Assembly: GCA_023935145.1 (NCBI GenBank)
Contig: CM043703.1
Location: forward strand, 19,765,227 to 19,829,226
Direction: 5' to 3'
Origin: Bretschneidera sinensis
Lineage: Eukaryota > Streptophyta > Magnoliopsida > Brassicales > Akaniaceae
DNA: 64,000 bases
The notes beneath the pieces were generated by a model. That model had not been told where the DNA came from. It did not search any database and saw nothing but the letters and a program-made list of their open reading frames with translations. Every line of letters starts with the position of its first letter. Within the stretch, counting starts at the first letter, position 1. A program made the translations under genes and the position numbers. Shown in pieces: positions 25,048 to 37,320 of the stretch.

Positions 25048-28000
25048 TCAGTCATCATCCTCATCTTCTTCTTCATCCTCCTATATGGATGGACCAGCCA
25101 ATTTATATCAGGACTGACTAACAGAAGTGTGTACAATAATATAAACAGTTAATATGAATAGTCCACCACTAAACTACAGAAGTCCAATTTCTGTTATTAC
25201 CAGCAATAAAGAAAATGACATTCTATCGATACAGCACACTTAATGAAATGAGCCAATGGAAGAGTCAATTAAACTACAAAGATCATACAATTCTCCTTTT
25301 AAGCAAGACTTCTAGATCATTGACCATGTAAGCATACCAGAAATCATCAATTACACTGATCTCAGACAGCAAAGGTTCTTTACAATCTAACAGGAGTAGC
25401 CATTTTCTTTTGGGAACGTTAACTCCACTCTTAATGCCTTAATGGGGGAGATTAGCGGTCTTGATGAAAATGAGGTTAGTGTGGGCCTTACTAGTGAAGA
25501 CAAGGAGAGAAGGGTTTGGGTCGAGAAGGAATTTTCCAAGATCATCTCTATGGAACAAATTTCGTGGCAGCAAAAATCTAGATTATAGCTCCAGGAAAGT
25601 GATAAGAATATCAATTTTTTCACAAGATGGCTAACAATCATAGAAGGCACAATTTTTTAGCTCCATTAAGGTTGATGGCCCTGGTTTATGGATGTGGGGA
25701 GAATGAAGGAGGCCATATGTGGTTTCTACAAGAATCTTTACAAGGAGTCTTGCACCTTTAGACTAAATTTGGATTGGATGGATTTTGATTGCATTAATAG
25801 TGAATGGTGGATTGGCTCAAAAGATCCATAGATGACGAGGAAAATCTTGTTGCTCTTCAGGATTGTAACAGTGATAAAGCTCCGAGACCCAATGGATTCT
25901 CTATGGCATTTCTTCAACATAATTGAGAGATTGTGAAGGGGAACATTGTTAGACTTTTTGAGAAGTTGGCGAGTTTGTGGAAAGCCTTAATACTACATTC
26001 ATTGTCCTTATTTTGAAGAAGGTTGGCGCCACCAATTATTAAAGACTTTCGTCCAATTAGTCTTGTTGGGTGCATTTATAAGCTCATTTCGAAGCTTCTT
26101 ACTTTGAGATTGAAGAAAGTGATTGGGAAAGTTGTAAGTTCTCAACAAAATGCTTTCATTGAGGGAAGGCAAATTTTGGATGCTGCATTAATTGCCAATG
26201 AGATTGTGGATGCCCATTTGAAACAACGAAGGGGTAGATGATCTGAAAGCTTGATATGAAACAAGCTTATGACCATGTTTGTTGGGATTTTGTTTTCTAC
26301 TTACTGAAAAAGATAAGTTTTGAGGAAAAGTGGTGTAAGTGGTTTTTGAGGTTCATTGCTTTGGCTTCTTTCTCCATTTTAGTGAATGGGAATCTTTTCG
26401 GTTTTTTCAAAGCTTCACGTGGTCTTAGACAAAAGAACTTGTTGTCAACCTTTTTATTCACTTTGGTGATGAAAGTCTTTAGCAAGATGTTGTCAGGAGT
26501 AGTTGATGAGGATCTTTTGAGCGCGAGGTGGGTAGAGTAGATATGAAAGGATTGTGAGAGTGTCATCTTTTCTTTACCGATGACACAATTATGTTTTACG
26601 GTGCAGAGGCGGTACAAATCTTTTAATTTAGATTTGTCCTTCGCTTTGAAGCTGTTCCCGAGCATAAGATCAATCTTAGGAAGAGTGATTTTAATCTCTT
26701 GGTAAGAACACTAATGGCTTTTGCTACTTTATTGGGTTGCAATGCATAATCCCTCCATGTACTTCCTCTTGGGGAAAAATTTCAAAGATAAAAGTGTTAG
26801 GGACCCATTGTTGAAAGGATTGAGAAAAAGCTAGCCGAATGGAAGAATTGCTATCTTTCAGAAGGAGGAACGACTTACTCTCATCAAAAGCATCCTTTGG
26901 ACCCCATATAGTTTCTCTTTTCCCTATTCCTAGTTTGATGGATAATCAGTTGTAGGGCATTCAAAGAAGATTCCTTTACGGAAATATGGGGAGGAATACA
27001 ACTATCACTTGGTTAAGTGGGGGTTGTCAAGCAACCATCAGAAAGAGGGGAGCTAGGCCTAAAGTGTTCACTTTTTTCAATAGATTTCTTGGTAAATGGT
27101 TATAGCGCTTCATAGTGGAAAATGATCATCTTTGGAGGAAAGTGGTTGATGCTGAGTTTGGGATTGAGCTTAACAAGTGGATATCTACCGGGGGGGGGGG
27201 GTTTAGAAATGAATCAGAAAAGGGCACAACATTTTTTTCCTTTTGTTTCATTTTCAGTGGGCAAAGGAGAAAGAACCCGACTTTGGCATGACATTTGGTG
27301 TGGGGAAACTTCTTTAAAAGATCAATTTCTAGATGTTTATGCTATTAAGAGAGATAAGGATGCCCTTATTAGCTACGTTGCTCGGACTCCTTTTTTGACA
27401 CGACATGATATGGGTAAAGGTATGGGATCTGTGTCAGATCCTTCCCTAAAACTTTTACATGCCTTGTTCTTAACCCAGAAAAACGAAAGGAAACAAAAAC
27501 AGAGCAACTCATCTCATAGACCAAAATTACTTGGATTGCAGATGGGGGCGAGAGAAAGATGTCATAGTTAAGGACAAAGAATGAAGTAGCGGATCTGGGA
27601 GAGAAAAAAGTCACAGTTGATGAGAGAAAGGTGTCGTTGTCGATGAGAAGTGAGGTGTTGTCGTCGATGTGAAGTGTGGCGTCGTCGTAGGTGAGTAAGG
27701 AGGTGTCACTATCGATGAAAAGTGGCGTCACCGTTAGTGAGAAGGGAGGTGTCGCCCTCGGTGAAAAGATAGATGTTACTGTCTAGGAGAACTACGAAAA
27801 GAGATGGCGCCATTGATAAGGAAGAAAATTAAGATCAAGGAGAGATAAAGAGAAGCTTTTCGATATTAGATAAACAAGAGAAGTGGCCAAGTGGGTGTAG
27901 GGTGAGTGTTTGAAGAGAAACACGTGCTAAGAGAAGTGTTTGGTCTGGTCATTATTTTTTTTATTCTTTTTATTAGTAAGATTTTATAAGTCCTACACCT

Positions 28001-31000
28001 ACTACTCTTTTTACGGGCTGAAATTCTTTGAACTGAAGGGATGAGCTTACAATCGTTTTTGTTTGTGAGCCCAAATCACGAGACCTAGGATGTTGGCTTA
28101 TTATTTGTTATGTGAGCCAAACATTAATAAATATGCACAATATTATTTCTTTTCTTAGATAAAATATCTTTAGCACTAATGAATTTCTAACGTGTCCGTG
28201 TTTGTATCCACTTTTTTCGACCCTTTTCAAATGTAACCCTGAGCCTTAAATTTGAGGAAATTGGCGAGTCAACGCTTAGATACATATCCACATCCTTCAT
28301 CCGCACCCAAGTCCGAGCAACGTAGCTTATTTGTTCATGCATCTCTTCGTCCAATGATGTTCTTTCTTGTGATGTTTATCTTACCCACAATATTCATGAC
28401 ATGATTGAGAAAAGAGGATATGGCATGGTAAAGGCTAATCCGAAAAAAGGTTTCGAGGTGAAATCCTTTCATAATGTCTTTTTTATAAGCGTCCAATTGA
28501 AGGCCTCGCGAATTTTCAATTGGAAAGTTGTTTGGACTTCGTATTGTTGGGAATATGACACCCAATCAACAATTACACAATCACAATCGCAAAAATAAAG
28601 AAAAATAAACACAAAAATTTTAACGTGGTCCGGCACATCTATTCGCTTATGTCCACGAATCGATCACTATTCCATTCTTTGCAACTTTTGGATTGAGGAA
28701 AACCTCTAAAAGTCACTACACCACCCTTTGCAACTTTTGGAAGAAGGAAAACTGCTAAAACTCACTACACCACAATACACAATTTTTCTAGCAAAAAATG
28801 TGTAAAAACTCTCCCCAATCTCATAACCCAAAACCTCAATACACCTAATATTCACTCAACCCTTGGATCCTTGTAAAACCCACTTTTACAAGACATATTA
28901 ATGTTTGGTTTGCTAGACTCTACATCTGACCACTATTCCTGCGTAAAGAATAGGGTGAGAACTACCTCCCTTGATGCCCATATTTATAGCCTTCAACAAT
29001 TTACCCACCAATTCTCTTGAACTTCAATGCATGGTCAAAATACTTAATTAAGTGTTGGTTATCGAGATGTATTGGTCTTCACACAAAGTCACTTACCAAG
29101 ATGTATTGGTCTTTACACCAGCTATACTTAATTAAGTTCTTGATTACCAAGATGCATAGGCCTTCACACCAAGATAGTTAAAGTCATAAATAATGAGTCA
29201 CAAAAAGGGTTGCCTCCATTCGATCAAAACTTGATTGGCTTTCTATTTATCGTTCAAATTTTGGGCCTAATCCCAACACTTATGCCCCTAAAAATGTTAG
29301 TTTTTTTTTTTTTTTTTTTTTTTTTGGGATGCTTATTAGATATAAAAATACTAACTACTGATAATCTTCAAAGGGGGAAAATGATAGTTAATAGATGTTA
29401 CATTTGTAAAGAATGTGTCGAATCTATGTTTCATCTTTTATTGGAGTGCCCGCTGACTAGAAGTTTATGGGATATGTTTTATTGCACTTTAGGTATCTCT
29501 TGGGTGGTTGCCGAGTACTTTAGAGATGAAATTTGGGTTTGGAGCAGTATACAAGTTTCAAAGAAGTCAAAGAAAGCATATTCTTTGATTCCCCTCTCTA
29601 ATTTTTGGCTTGTTTGGAATGAGAGAATTAGAAGGACTCTTGATGGGGAGGAGAGATCATTTGAATAGTTGATTCAACACCCCTAGTTTTTGGTTTACGA
29701 GTAGACATATTGTAAATGACGAAGATCTCGTAGATTTTGTGGATTTACTTTAATGTAGATAATCTTTGTTCTTGGGTTGCACCCCCTTAGTGCTTTAATT
29801 ATACAACTTTTAATTATTTAAAAAAAAAGAGTAGCCATTTAAGAACTCTTACAACTCGGGACAACCCTCAAGAGAGAGAAGCTAGAGAATGACCTTTCCC
29901 AACAAGAATCAAACAGAAAAACTGTCATATCAATTTCTCAAAATAAATGCAACAATTTGATTCCAAATTTTGAATTTCTTACTCAACCAGTTAGTAAACT
30001 GCAAAACACAAAATATATATATATAAAGAACTCATAACATACAAGCATATCACAATACATACGCGGTAACGGGTGAGTACTTGTGCCTGAATGAACAAAA
30101 TCCAAACGGAATGTTTATATATCAAATTGATTGAATCCAAACATTCTGTTTGCACAAAATCCAAACAGAATATTTAAATGTGAAGTTAAAAAAGAACATC
30201 AAATTGATTGGCTTAAACTAATAATTTTGGGCAATTGAGATCAGCTTATATATCTAATTTTCCAATAGAAATTAGAAAAGGTTCAGGTGATGATTGGCTC
30301 GACCTAAATTATAATGATAGGACTAAAATTTAACTATCACACTTGGTTTCTTTTTCGGTGGGTATCAAAGAAAGGGTTCAGCTTTGGCATGATACTTGGT
30401 GTGGGGGACACTCCTTGAAAATTCAATTTCCATAAGTTTTAGCATTTTATGCGTGATAAGGAAGCTCTCATTGGTTCTTGCTTTTCCTTCTCCAATGAGA
30501 TGGTTTATTGGGATGTGCCTTTTCTTCGAAATATCCATGATTGGGAACTTGATTGTTGGGAAGTTCTTTGAGGCTTTGTATGATGCTTGTCTAGTTTTGT
30601 CTAGAGAGGATTTAGTCCGTTAGAAGGTTAAGCTGGAAAGAGGCTTTGAGGTGAGTACTTTCTATAAGATCCTTTTTGAGGAACTTCCATTGAACGGATC
30701 CCCACTTTTCCATGGAAAGCCAATTACGCAAGACCCTAAAAAAGTTAGCTTCTTTGCTATGGAAACCTCTTGGGAGAAGATTCTAACTATTGACAATTTA
30801 CAAAGAAGAGGGAGAACAATTGTTAATAGATGCTACATTTGTAAAGATAGGGCCGATTCCATGTCTCATTTTTTATTGGACTGCTCTTTGACTAGAAGCT
30901 TATGAGAGATGCATATAGTGTTGTGGGTATTTCTTGTGTGACAGCCAGCACCATGAAAGATGAACTTTGGGCTTGGAGTGGATTACATGCTTCTAAGGAG

Positions 31001-32800
31001 CTTAAGAAGGCTTACTCTTTGATTCATCTCTCTATTTTTTTAGCTCGTTTGGAATAAGAGAAATAGAAGGGTTTTTGATGGAGGAGAGAGGCCTATACGG
31101 ATGATTAGAGATAGATAGTTTATTAACTTTAGTTTTTGGTTCAAGAGCAAATTGTTTGTGAATAATGAGGATATTTTAGATTTTCTAGAGCTACTATCAT
31201 GTAGATAGTTTTTGTACTTGGGTTGCACCCCTTGGCGCTTTTTTCTTTACATACACATTTTTTTTAATCGAAAAAAATTATCACATGAAAATTTCGCACA
31301 TCCAAGAATTGAGAAATATCCTACACACCAGGCAATATAAGGATCATAACTTGAATAGCTTACCTCTGCACTCTCCTCATCATCTTCATTATGCACATTG
31401 GACTTTGACCTGTCAGGCTCTTCTTCGTCATCATCCATACTTTCCTGAGTGAAGCATTAGCGAGTCAAAAGAGTAATCCAAAGATGAAGGAATAATGTAT
31501 CTCTTTCTTGATTGTGTGAAGGGACAAAAGTTACCTGTTTTTTGTTGTATACTGTCATAAGCTTTTCATATTCTGATTTTCTTTTTGCTGCTTTTGCTTC
31601 GTATGGAGCTTTGTCCTGCCAAACACAAGCCCAGGAGAGAATCAGGTTCAAATTCAAGGAGCGTCAACATTTAGAAACCAAGAAATAGAAGGAGAATAGA
31701 ACTTACTAACAACTTAATATACCCTTTAGCATAACTAGTTATTTCAACTAATTCATATATTGCTAATTTCCAACTTGCAACATCAATTACAGATGCATGT
31801 CTGAAAATCCAGCACCCACTCCTATAAAATCTTCAAGCCCATGCAACAAATACCATATAACCTAGGACTCCATCGTCTACACCAGAGTGGCATTGGCTTG
31901 ACCAGGCCATCAATTTTCCAAAGCCCTTGAATATGTATTTGGTGCATAACCAGGTCCAGTAGGAGCCAGAGTGCACGGTTTATGCATTACCTTTGCAGAC
32001 AGAATTCATAGGATTTCCAAGTTAAAGAAACCACTTCAAGAGGGGGCATCATTATTCATTGTTCTTAAAACATCCGGTTAATTCAAGCTACTTCCTAGAG
32101 ATATTTAGCACTTACCGCTTCAGACAAGGATTTCCACTTCGCTCCCCCAGCTTTCCCAACCTTCAGTCATATCATCCAATAGTCGAATCAGTTTCTCAAT
32201 TCAGATAAAAAAAAAAACCTTATCAAACTGAGTAGCGACAATTTTGAATTAATTTAACAGACGATTTTAGTTTAGTAGTTACAGCTGAGACGGCTTTCAC
32301 ATTTGGATGCTCTTGCTTGTAAACCTTCCTGAACTCTTCTCTGCAGTGTTTACGAAAGGTACCAGTGTGATATAATCTTCCAAATACGCTGAAAATTTTG
32401 TCACTTTATTTAAACCATATATCTGGGATTCATTATGTGAGAAACTTACAGGAAAACAAAGAAAGCAGTAGCAGGCCTCTTGGGTTTGTTAGGATCTTTC
32501 TTGTCCAATTTGACTTTCTTGACCAATTTTTCACTACCCCTGCCAGAACTGAGTGCAGTCTTTCGCTTTCCAACCTTCCTGAAAGGAAGAAACTTATACA
32601 TGACTCCTGGATTCACTCAAAAGATATTGGAATGGTAAAAAGCCAAAACGAATCAAGCACCTCCCTAAAAAGCTATCTATGAAAGGCAATATTACAATAG
32701 CAGACTTATGATTAGCATCAAACACTAACCTGTCTTCCACAGGCTTTGATACTTCAATTTTGTCCTTCCTTGCAGCCCCTTTGCCCTTGGCAACCTTCAT
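25048..32800 (-). CDS. HMGB1: HMGB1-like high mobility group B protein, seven coding exons, 165 aa
   Basis: An architectural chromatin protein that binds and bends DNA in the nucleus. Coding exons on the minus strand are 32,730-32,800; 32,450-32,578; 32,283-32,340; 32,116-32,160; 31,535-31,615; 31,364-31,444; 25,048-25,080. All introns are GT-AG with matching phases, and the summed length (498 nt) is a whole number of codons. The product has a basic N-terminus (MKVAKGKGAARKD, VEDRKVGKRK), one HMG box at about residues 52-124 (DPNKPKRPATAFFVF, HPNVKAVSAVGKAGGAKWKS, KAPYEAKAAKRKSEYEK) and an acidic tail (residues 129-165, ending EEDEDDD). The VDDRKVGKRK-like segment favours HMGB1 over the HMGB2/3 type. 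The start is the first ATG after a spliced 5' UTR. The final 11-codon exon lies 6.3 kb from exon 6 because that intron took in LINEs. No disabling mutation is seen. Confidence 0.93.
27371..28326. mobile_element. TIR element inserted in the LINE
   Basis: Both ends carry the inverted repeat AGCTACGTTGCTCGGACT (left 27,371-27,388; right AGTCCGAGCAACGTAGC to 28,326). The 5-bp sequence TTATT occurs on each side (27,366-27,370 and 28,327-28,331). The interior is non-coding and holds a GTCG/GATGA-rich minisatellite-like stretch (27,610-27,770). It interrupts the LINE between its post-RT region (SVGKGERTRLWHDIWCGE) and the KKGFEVKSF region, which resumes after it. It is probably a non-autonomous DNA transposon; superfamily not assigned. 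Confidence 0.75.
28545..29278 (-). mobile_element. Solo copia LTR inserted in the LINE
   Basis: 734 bp with perfect 8-bp terminal inverted repeats (TGTTGGGA...TCCCAACA) and near-identical 5-bp flanks (CGTAT / CTTAT). The 5' half aligns with the copia LTRs at 14,047 and 20,562 (TTTTAACGTGGTCCGGCAC, CAACTTTTGGA, ACTCACTACACCACAATACA), and the middle shares the CTGACCACTATTCCTG..TAAAGAATAGGGTGAGAACTA block. LINE coding similarity resumes just past it, at ~29,340. Confidence 0.82.
30342..31278 (+). mobile_element. Second LINE fragment of the same family in HMGB1 intron 6
   Basis: It starts abruptly at a sequence (GGTTTCTTTTTCGGTGGGTA, then CAGCTTTGGCATGATACTTG) matching the LINE above from ~27,245. 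It contains ILTIDNLQRRGRTIVNRCYI and a C-x2-C/H-type knuckle (CYICKDRADSMSHFLLDC, ~30,830-30,885). It ends with the shared 3' sequence TTGGGTTGCACCCCTTGG before a T/A-rich end. It is heavily 5'-truncated and broken by stops. A weak 7-bp flank match (TATCACA) near 30,335 and 31,279 could be its TSD. Confidence 0.8.
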
Positions 32801-33600
32801 TTTTAGAAGCAAGATTCCTAAAACAAAATGATTGAATTAAGATCACTGCCGTCATTGTGGACTCACCATTAAAATATAAACGACTGATAGATCAAGCAAT
32901 TAAAGGGCACAGATTTGATCAAAGCAAGGTTAACATGATCATAGACAACACTGGACATAATTGAAATGTTTCATGTAAGATTAAAATGGCAAGACCACCG
33001 TGCCCAATTGCAACAACAACAAAAAAGTATAACAAGGGGTTTATATTATAGTATCAACTGCCAGCACTTTTGGAAACTGCAAATCAATTCCTTTGCTAAG
33101 TTAATTAAAAAAAATTCCACCCAAGAAATCCTAACACAATAGAGGATCTTTAGCTTAAGGTGACTTTTCGATTTTCTAGGAAAGAAAAGCAACATATAAC
33201 ATGAAATTCGAAGTTTTGTTTTCTCTCCCCAGCAGCCACACAATACAATAAAATAATTAAACTACCCAGATAGCTTTGTTCAAATCAAAAGCAGCCCAGA
33301 TATCCAAACTTGGAAAGAATAAAAATTATGTAAGGAAGACAATATTATATGCAGGATCATAATCAATACTTAACCAAAAAACACAACAGCAAGTGAGCAA
33401 TTGCAACAAATAATTGGAGATTGAAGACCAAATATAAGAAACAAACTTATTCGTATTAAAAAAGGGAAAGAAAAAAAAGAATCACATACCTCCTCAATGG
33501 AAGAGAAATGAACTGCCAAAAGATTGACGAAAAAAGCAGAGGAAAGCAGGGAGAGAGAGAGAGAGAGAGAGATGCCAAGAAGATATTTGTGGGAGGTCGG
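32801..33600 (-). promoter_or_regulatory. HMGB1 5' UTR with intron, and CT-rich leader
   Basis: Exon 1 begins at 32,817 with an acceptor TTTTAG just upstream. A likely upstream non-coding exon ends at 33,490 with a donor (GAG|GTATGTG on the minus strand), giving a ~670-bp 5' UTR intron. On the minus strand the non-coding exon carries a (CT)n run at about 33,551-33,571, typical of plant leaders. The exact transcription start is not visible. Confidence 0.6.
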
Positions 33601-35194
33601 GTGAGTTACAGCGTGGCAACTCATTGGGTCAATGTGACGTTGACTAGAGCATTTTGTCGCTTGTTGGGTGTATGATTTTGTTACCTGCATAGAATCTAGC
33701 AATCTCACCTCCTGGGTTTTGATTGGTTAATTAGCATGAACTCAGAGGTCGAAAGACATGAAGCGTGAACACGTGTTACGTATTTTCTAGCAACTGTAGC
33801 AAACTAAGACATCTGTCTCCTGTCTGTCAGGTAATGATATCTGTTGGATTTTGTGTAATCATTTTATCACCTGCAAAAATGTATGGTATCAGTAGAAGAC
33901 ACCAATATCCAATGTAATTGAGTACTAATTAATCTTATCTCTTATTAAGATTTTTTTTTTTGAGAATAGTACTATAAAACTTAGTAAATACTAATGCTAC
34001 TACATGAACGAATATTATTTAAAGATTAATTAATGTTTTCTTACTATGTTTTTTATATATAAATGAGAAAATTGAATTAAAAAATATTATAATTTTATTT
34101 TGAAGGATAAAATTTTAATTTTCAAAATGTATAATATTAGTAAGAAACATAAATGTTGTTTTAACAAATTTTAATATTTTAATTAATTAACAGCTGTTGG
34201 TTCATTGGTTATCATTGTGATCAACAACTCTAGTATGAATAAAGAAAGTTATTATACGTTGAAAATTTTTAAAATAAATTAAATAAATTTTATTTTTTAA
34301 ATTTTGTTAAGAATATACAGGGAAAAAAAAATGTTGAGAAAAATTGATATACAAAATAAAAAATGTTTTCTACAATAAAACATACCATAAACTTCTTTAG
34401 GCTTCAAGATCTTCTCTCATTATAGAATTTAGTAACAACCCAAGATATTGTCAAAATTTCAACATCTCAGCCCCAAAAATTATGAACAACACAAATTCAA
34501 AAATTATAAACAAGCGAGAACCATAATTAGCAATCGAACATATCCATAAATTAGCAGCAACACAAACCCAAAACTTATGAACTGTTCCCAATCCATAAAT
34601 TAGCAACATCGCAAATGAAGAAATTAGAAAGATTTTCGTAAGCATTGACAGTCGAGTAAATCAAATACTAAAAATGGATAAAAAAAATTAAGAAATTATC
34701 TCGTCAAGAACCATAAACAAAGAAGAAGTTAACTAAAGATTTTTGCAAGAAATAATTAATAATTAAACAAGACATAAATTTCGCCTTATCAAGAACTAAC
34801 CCATCTATTAATTTCATTCAAGAACCAAAAATAAACACTCACGAAATTTTAGAAACATGAAAATTCAAAGTGCAAATTTGTGCTCAAACTGTTGGCCATG
34901 AAAAAATGAAAATAATATGAGCGAATCGACATGAGGAGTTCGTCACAGGAGAGATGATAGAGTATTTGAAAACACAATGAAGGGGTGTAGAGAAGCTAGT
35001 TGCGTGAAAAGAGTCTTCAAAGTCATTTAATGAGTAAAAGAAGTGGTCGTTTGAAATAAATCCATTATAGTTTCAAAGAATACTTTTTATAAGTTACAAG
35101 TCTATAAAACAGGACTTATTGCAAACACCTTTTCTAAAAATAAGTAAATACTATTTACCTCAAAATTCTTTTAAGTAAACTATTCTTATCAAAT
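33601..35194. other. AT-rich spacer upstream of HMGB1, no other gene seen
   Basis: The proximal part should hold the HMGB1 promoter. A repeated ACAAATTC / CATAAATTAGCA texture lies at 34,430-34,620 on the plus strand, with no recognisable product on either strand. Confidence 0.4.
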
Positions 35195-37251
35195 TGTAAC
35201 GATTCATTTCGGGTTATTCACTCTCGATACGGTATAGTTACTTTTTGAAATTTTAACATGATACACACATATATATATATATATATAATAATAATAATAT
35301 AAAAATATCAATTGAGTTATCTACATACATAAATCCTCAACTCTCAACATGGGAGTTACATCATTCAGATCTTAACTGAACACTGAAAAGTATATACAAC
35401 ATATGATGCATTAATATTTACAATATATTTTTTTATCATTAGTCTGATGATGTGTACCACGTGGCTTACAGATAACGATTCAATCTTAATATCAACTCAC
35501 CAATCTATCTGTACTGCTTACTACATGAAATTATTTGACAATGATGAGTGAGCTTCACAAGCTCAGTAAATTAAATTTATTATAAATATTCAATTTGCAT
35601 AATTATTCTTCCAATATTCATCTATCTATATATCATATAATTTGATAATATCATTCTATTATCACTACTTATATTATAATCACCATCCTTTATAAATCTA
35701 TTTTTCTCATATATTTATTCATCTTAATACTATCAATTCTGTTTAATAATTACCCCGTTATGAGGTTCACAGCATATAATCAATCACTCAGATAATTTTC
35801 ATCATATTATATTTTCATATTTCTTTCTCATCATATTTGTCTCTCTGTGAGACTCAATCATCTATCAATAAATTTACAATCAAGAGTAATACTTTAGCAT
35901 CTCAAGCAATAACAATCAATATTTAAAGCAAATGCAATGCGTGAATGTAAATATTATTATTATTTGGGAACGTCTTCCCACATATCGACATGTTTTAGCT
36001 TAAACCGGCTGCCTTCCCGATTCTTTTATTTTCATTTAGACCGATTGTCTTCCCAGTTATTTTATTTTCAACTAGACCGGTTGCCTTCCTGGTTCTTTTA
36101 TTTTCATTTAGACTAGTTGCCTTCCTTATTATTTTATTTTCATTTAGACTGACTACCTTCCTGGTTCTTTTATTTTCGTTTAGACCGATTGCCTTCCCGA
36201 TTCTTTTATTTTTCATGCATATGAACAATAATATAAAAGGCAAGCATACATTCAAATTAACTATCCAGTTTTTTCCCAAAATTATTAATTGATTATATTC
36301 GTTAAATTTTCTCCTTATATATCATATCAAATTATCAATTATAACTTGTCAAGAATTTCATTTATTTCTTCATTACATATTTAATCAACTTATTATTTTA
36401 GTAATATTATTTCTCATATAATAAATCTCTAAAAAATCAATTATTCCTATAATATCCATCAACCAACTTTCATTTATCATCAAATCATAGATTATTTCAT
36501 ATTTATCTCGATTACTGAAAGTAAATCTAACTCACCACATAGCATTTAGAATTACCCGTGGATCACCTCATTGCATTTCCTGCTCATCTCAGCAATTTTT
36601 TTCCGATTATTGACCATCAACACCTGACAAAATATTTGTATTAAAATTCCTAATTTATTTTTCAATTTTTCATAATTCATACCTTTAAATTTTTACATCA
36701 AATTATAGAAAATTTTAATGTATACTAAATTTCAAAAATAAAATTTCACATTATTACTTTTTGTTTTTCTTATAGCTTTTCTCGACTCTCTTTAAAATTC
36801 ACCCATAAACCTTTTCAAAATTTTACTATTTTAATCTTCAAGTGTTTAAAAAAATAAAATGATTTAAATTAAAGAAACAAAAAAAATCAAACAGAATTTA
36901 ATAAAACTAATAAGACAAAACAATTAAAAACATTTTTTTTTATATAAAATCTTTAACCGCTGTATCCTCACCTTGTTGAGTGTCCTCATTCTTTTAACAT
37001 TTTGATTAGTGTCACAGGTGACAACACCTGGACACTTTGGTGTCTTACACCATTTTTTTCCTTTTTTTTTTATCCTTACTTTATCTTCACATGAACAATT
37101 CTTTTTTTTTCTTTACTTTATTCATACCTGTACAATTTTCGTTTTTTAAAGATTATTTTATTTAAAAATAAAGTTTATATATATTATTTTAATTTTATGT
37201 TTTTTTATCAAATTATTTTTTTATTTTTATTTTAAGAATACAAGTATTACA
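35195..37251 (-). mobile_element. Solo LTR (2,057 bp), Tekay/Del-like family
   Basis: It begins TGTAACGATTCATTTCGGG and ends AGAATACAAGTATTACA, with near-identical 5-bp flanks CAAAT / TAAAT. It aligns along its length with the solo LTR at 15,918-18,053 (AATCCTCAAC..., TGAGCTTCACAAGCTCAGT, CGTTATGAGGTTCACA, ATCACCTCATTGC). It contains its own minisatellite with TAGACCGGTTGCCTTCC (35,995-36,215). The 94-codon minus-strand frame there, with repeated NENK, is a by-product of the minisatellite. Confidence 0.85.
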
Positions 37252-37320
37252 TAAATATAAGACAATTCAATTTTTTTTAAAAAAATTGAATTTAATCCCA
37301 TTTAAAATGAATTACAAACA

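Larger units (their letters stand above)
25406..29828 (+). mobile_element. LINE (L1-type), 5'-truncated, with 12-bp TSD, in HMGB1 intron 6
   Basis: A plus-strand LINE, antisense to HMGB1, flanked by perfect 12-bp direct repeats GAGTAGCCATTT (25,394-25,405 and 29,829-29,840) and ending in an A8 tail. It codes for a decayed L1-type reverse transcriptase: IIKDFRPISLVGCIYKLISK near 26,035-26,095, QNAFIEGRQILDA near 26,150, and KQAYDHVCWDF near 26,260. SRGLRQ is followed by a run unlike the usual GDPLSP (~26,415). The C-terminal zinc-knuckle region follows (RCYICKECVESMFHLLLECP, ~29,395-29,455, then LVWNERIRR, ~29,608-29,634). Multiple stops and frameshifts make it dead. Two later insertions split it (27,371-28,326 and 28,545-29,278). 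A G12 run lies at 27,190-27,201. Confidence 0.88.

Noticed and set aside
30396..30905. Small independent genes at 30,396-30,623 and 30,651-30,905
   Set aside because: Both are frame-shifted pieces of the second LINE ORF2 in the HMGB1 intron.
35995..36279. Minus-strand 94-codon frame with repeated NENKRTRKA motif
   Set aside because: It is read from the minisatellite of the solo LTR and is not conserved in the sister LTRs.
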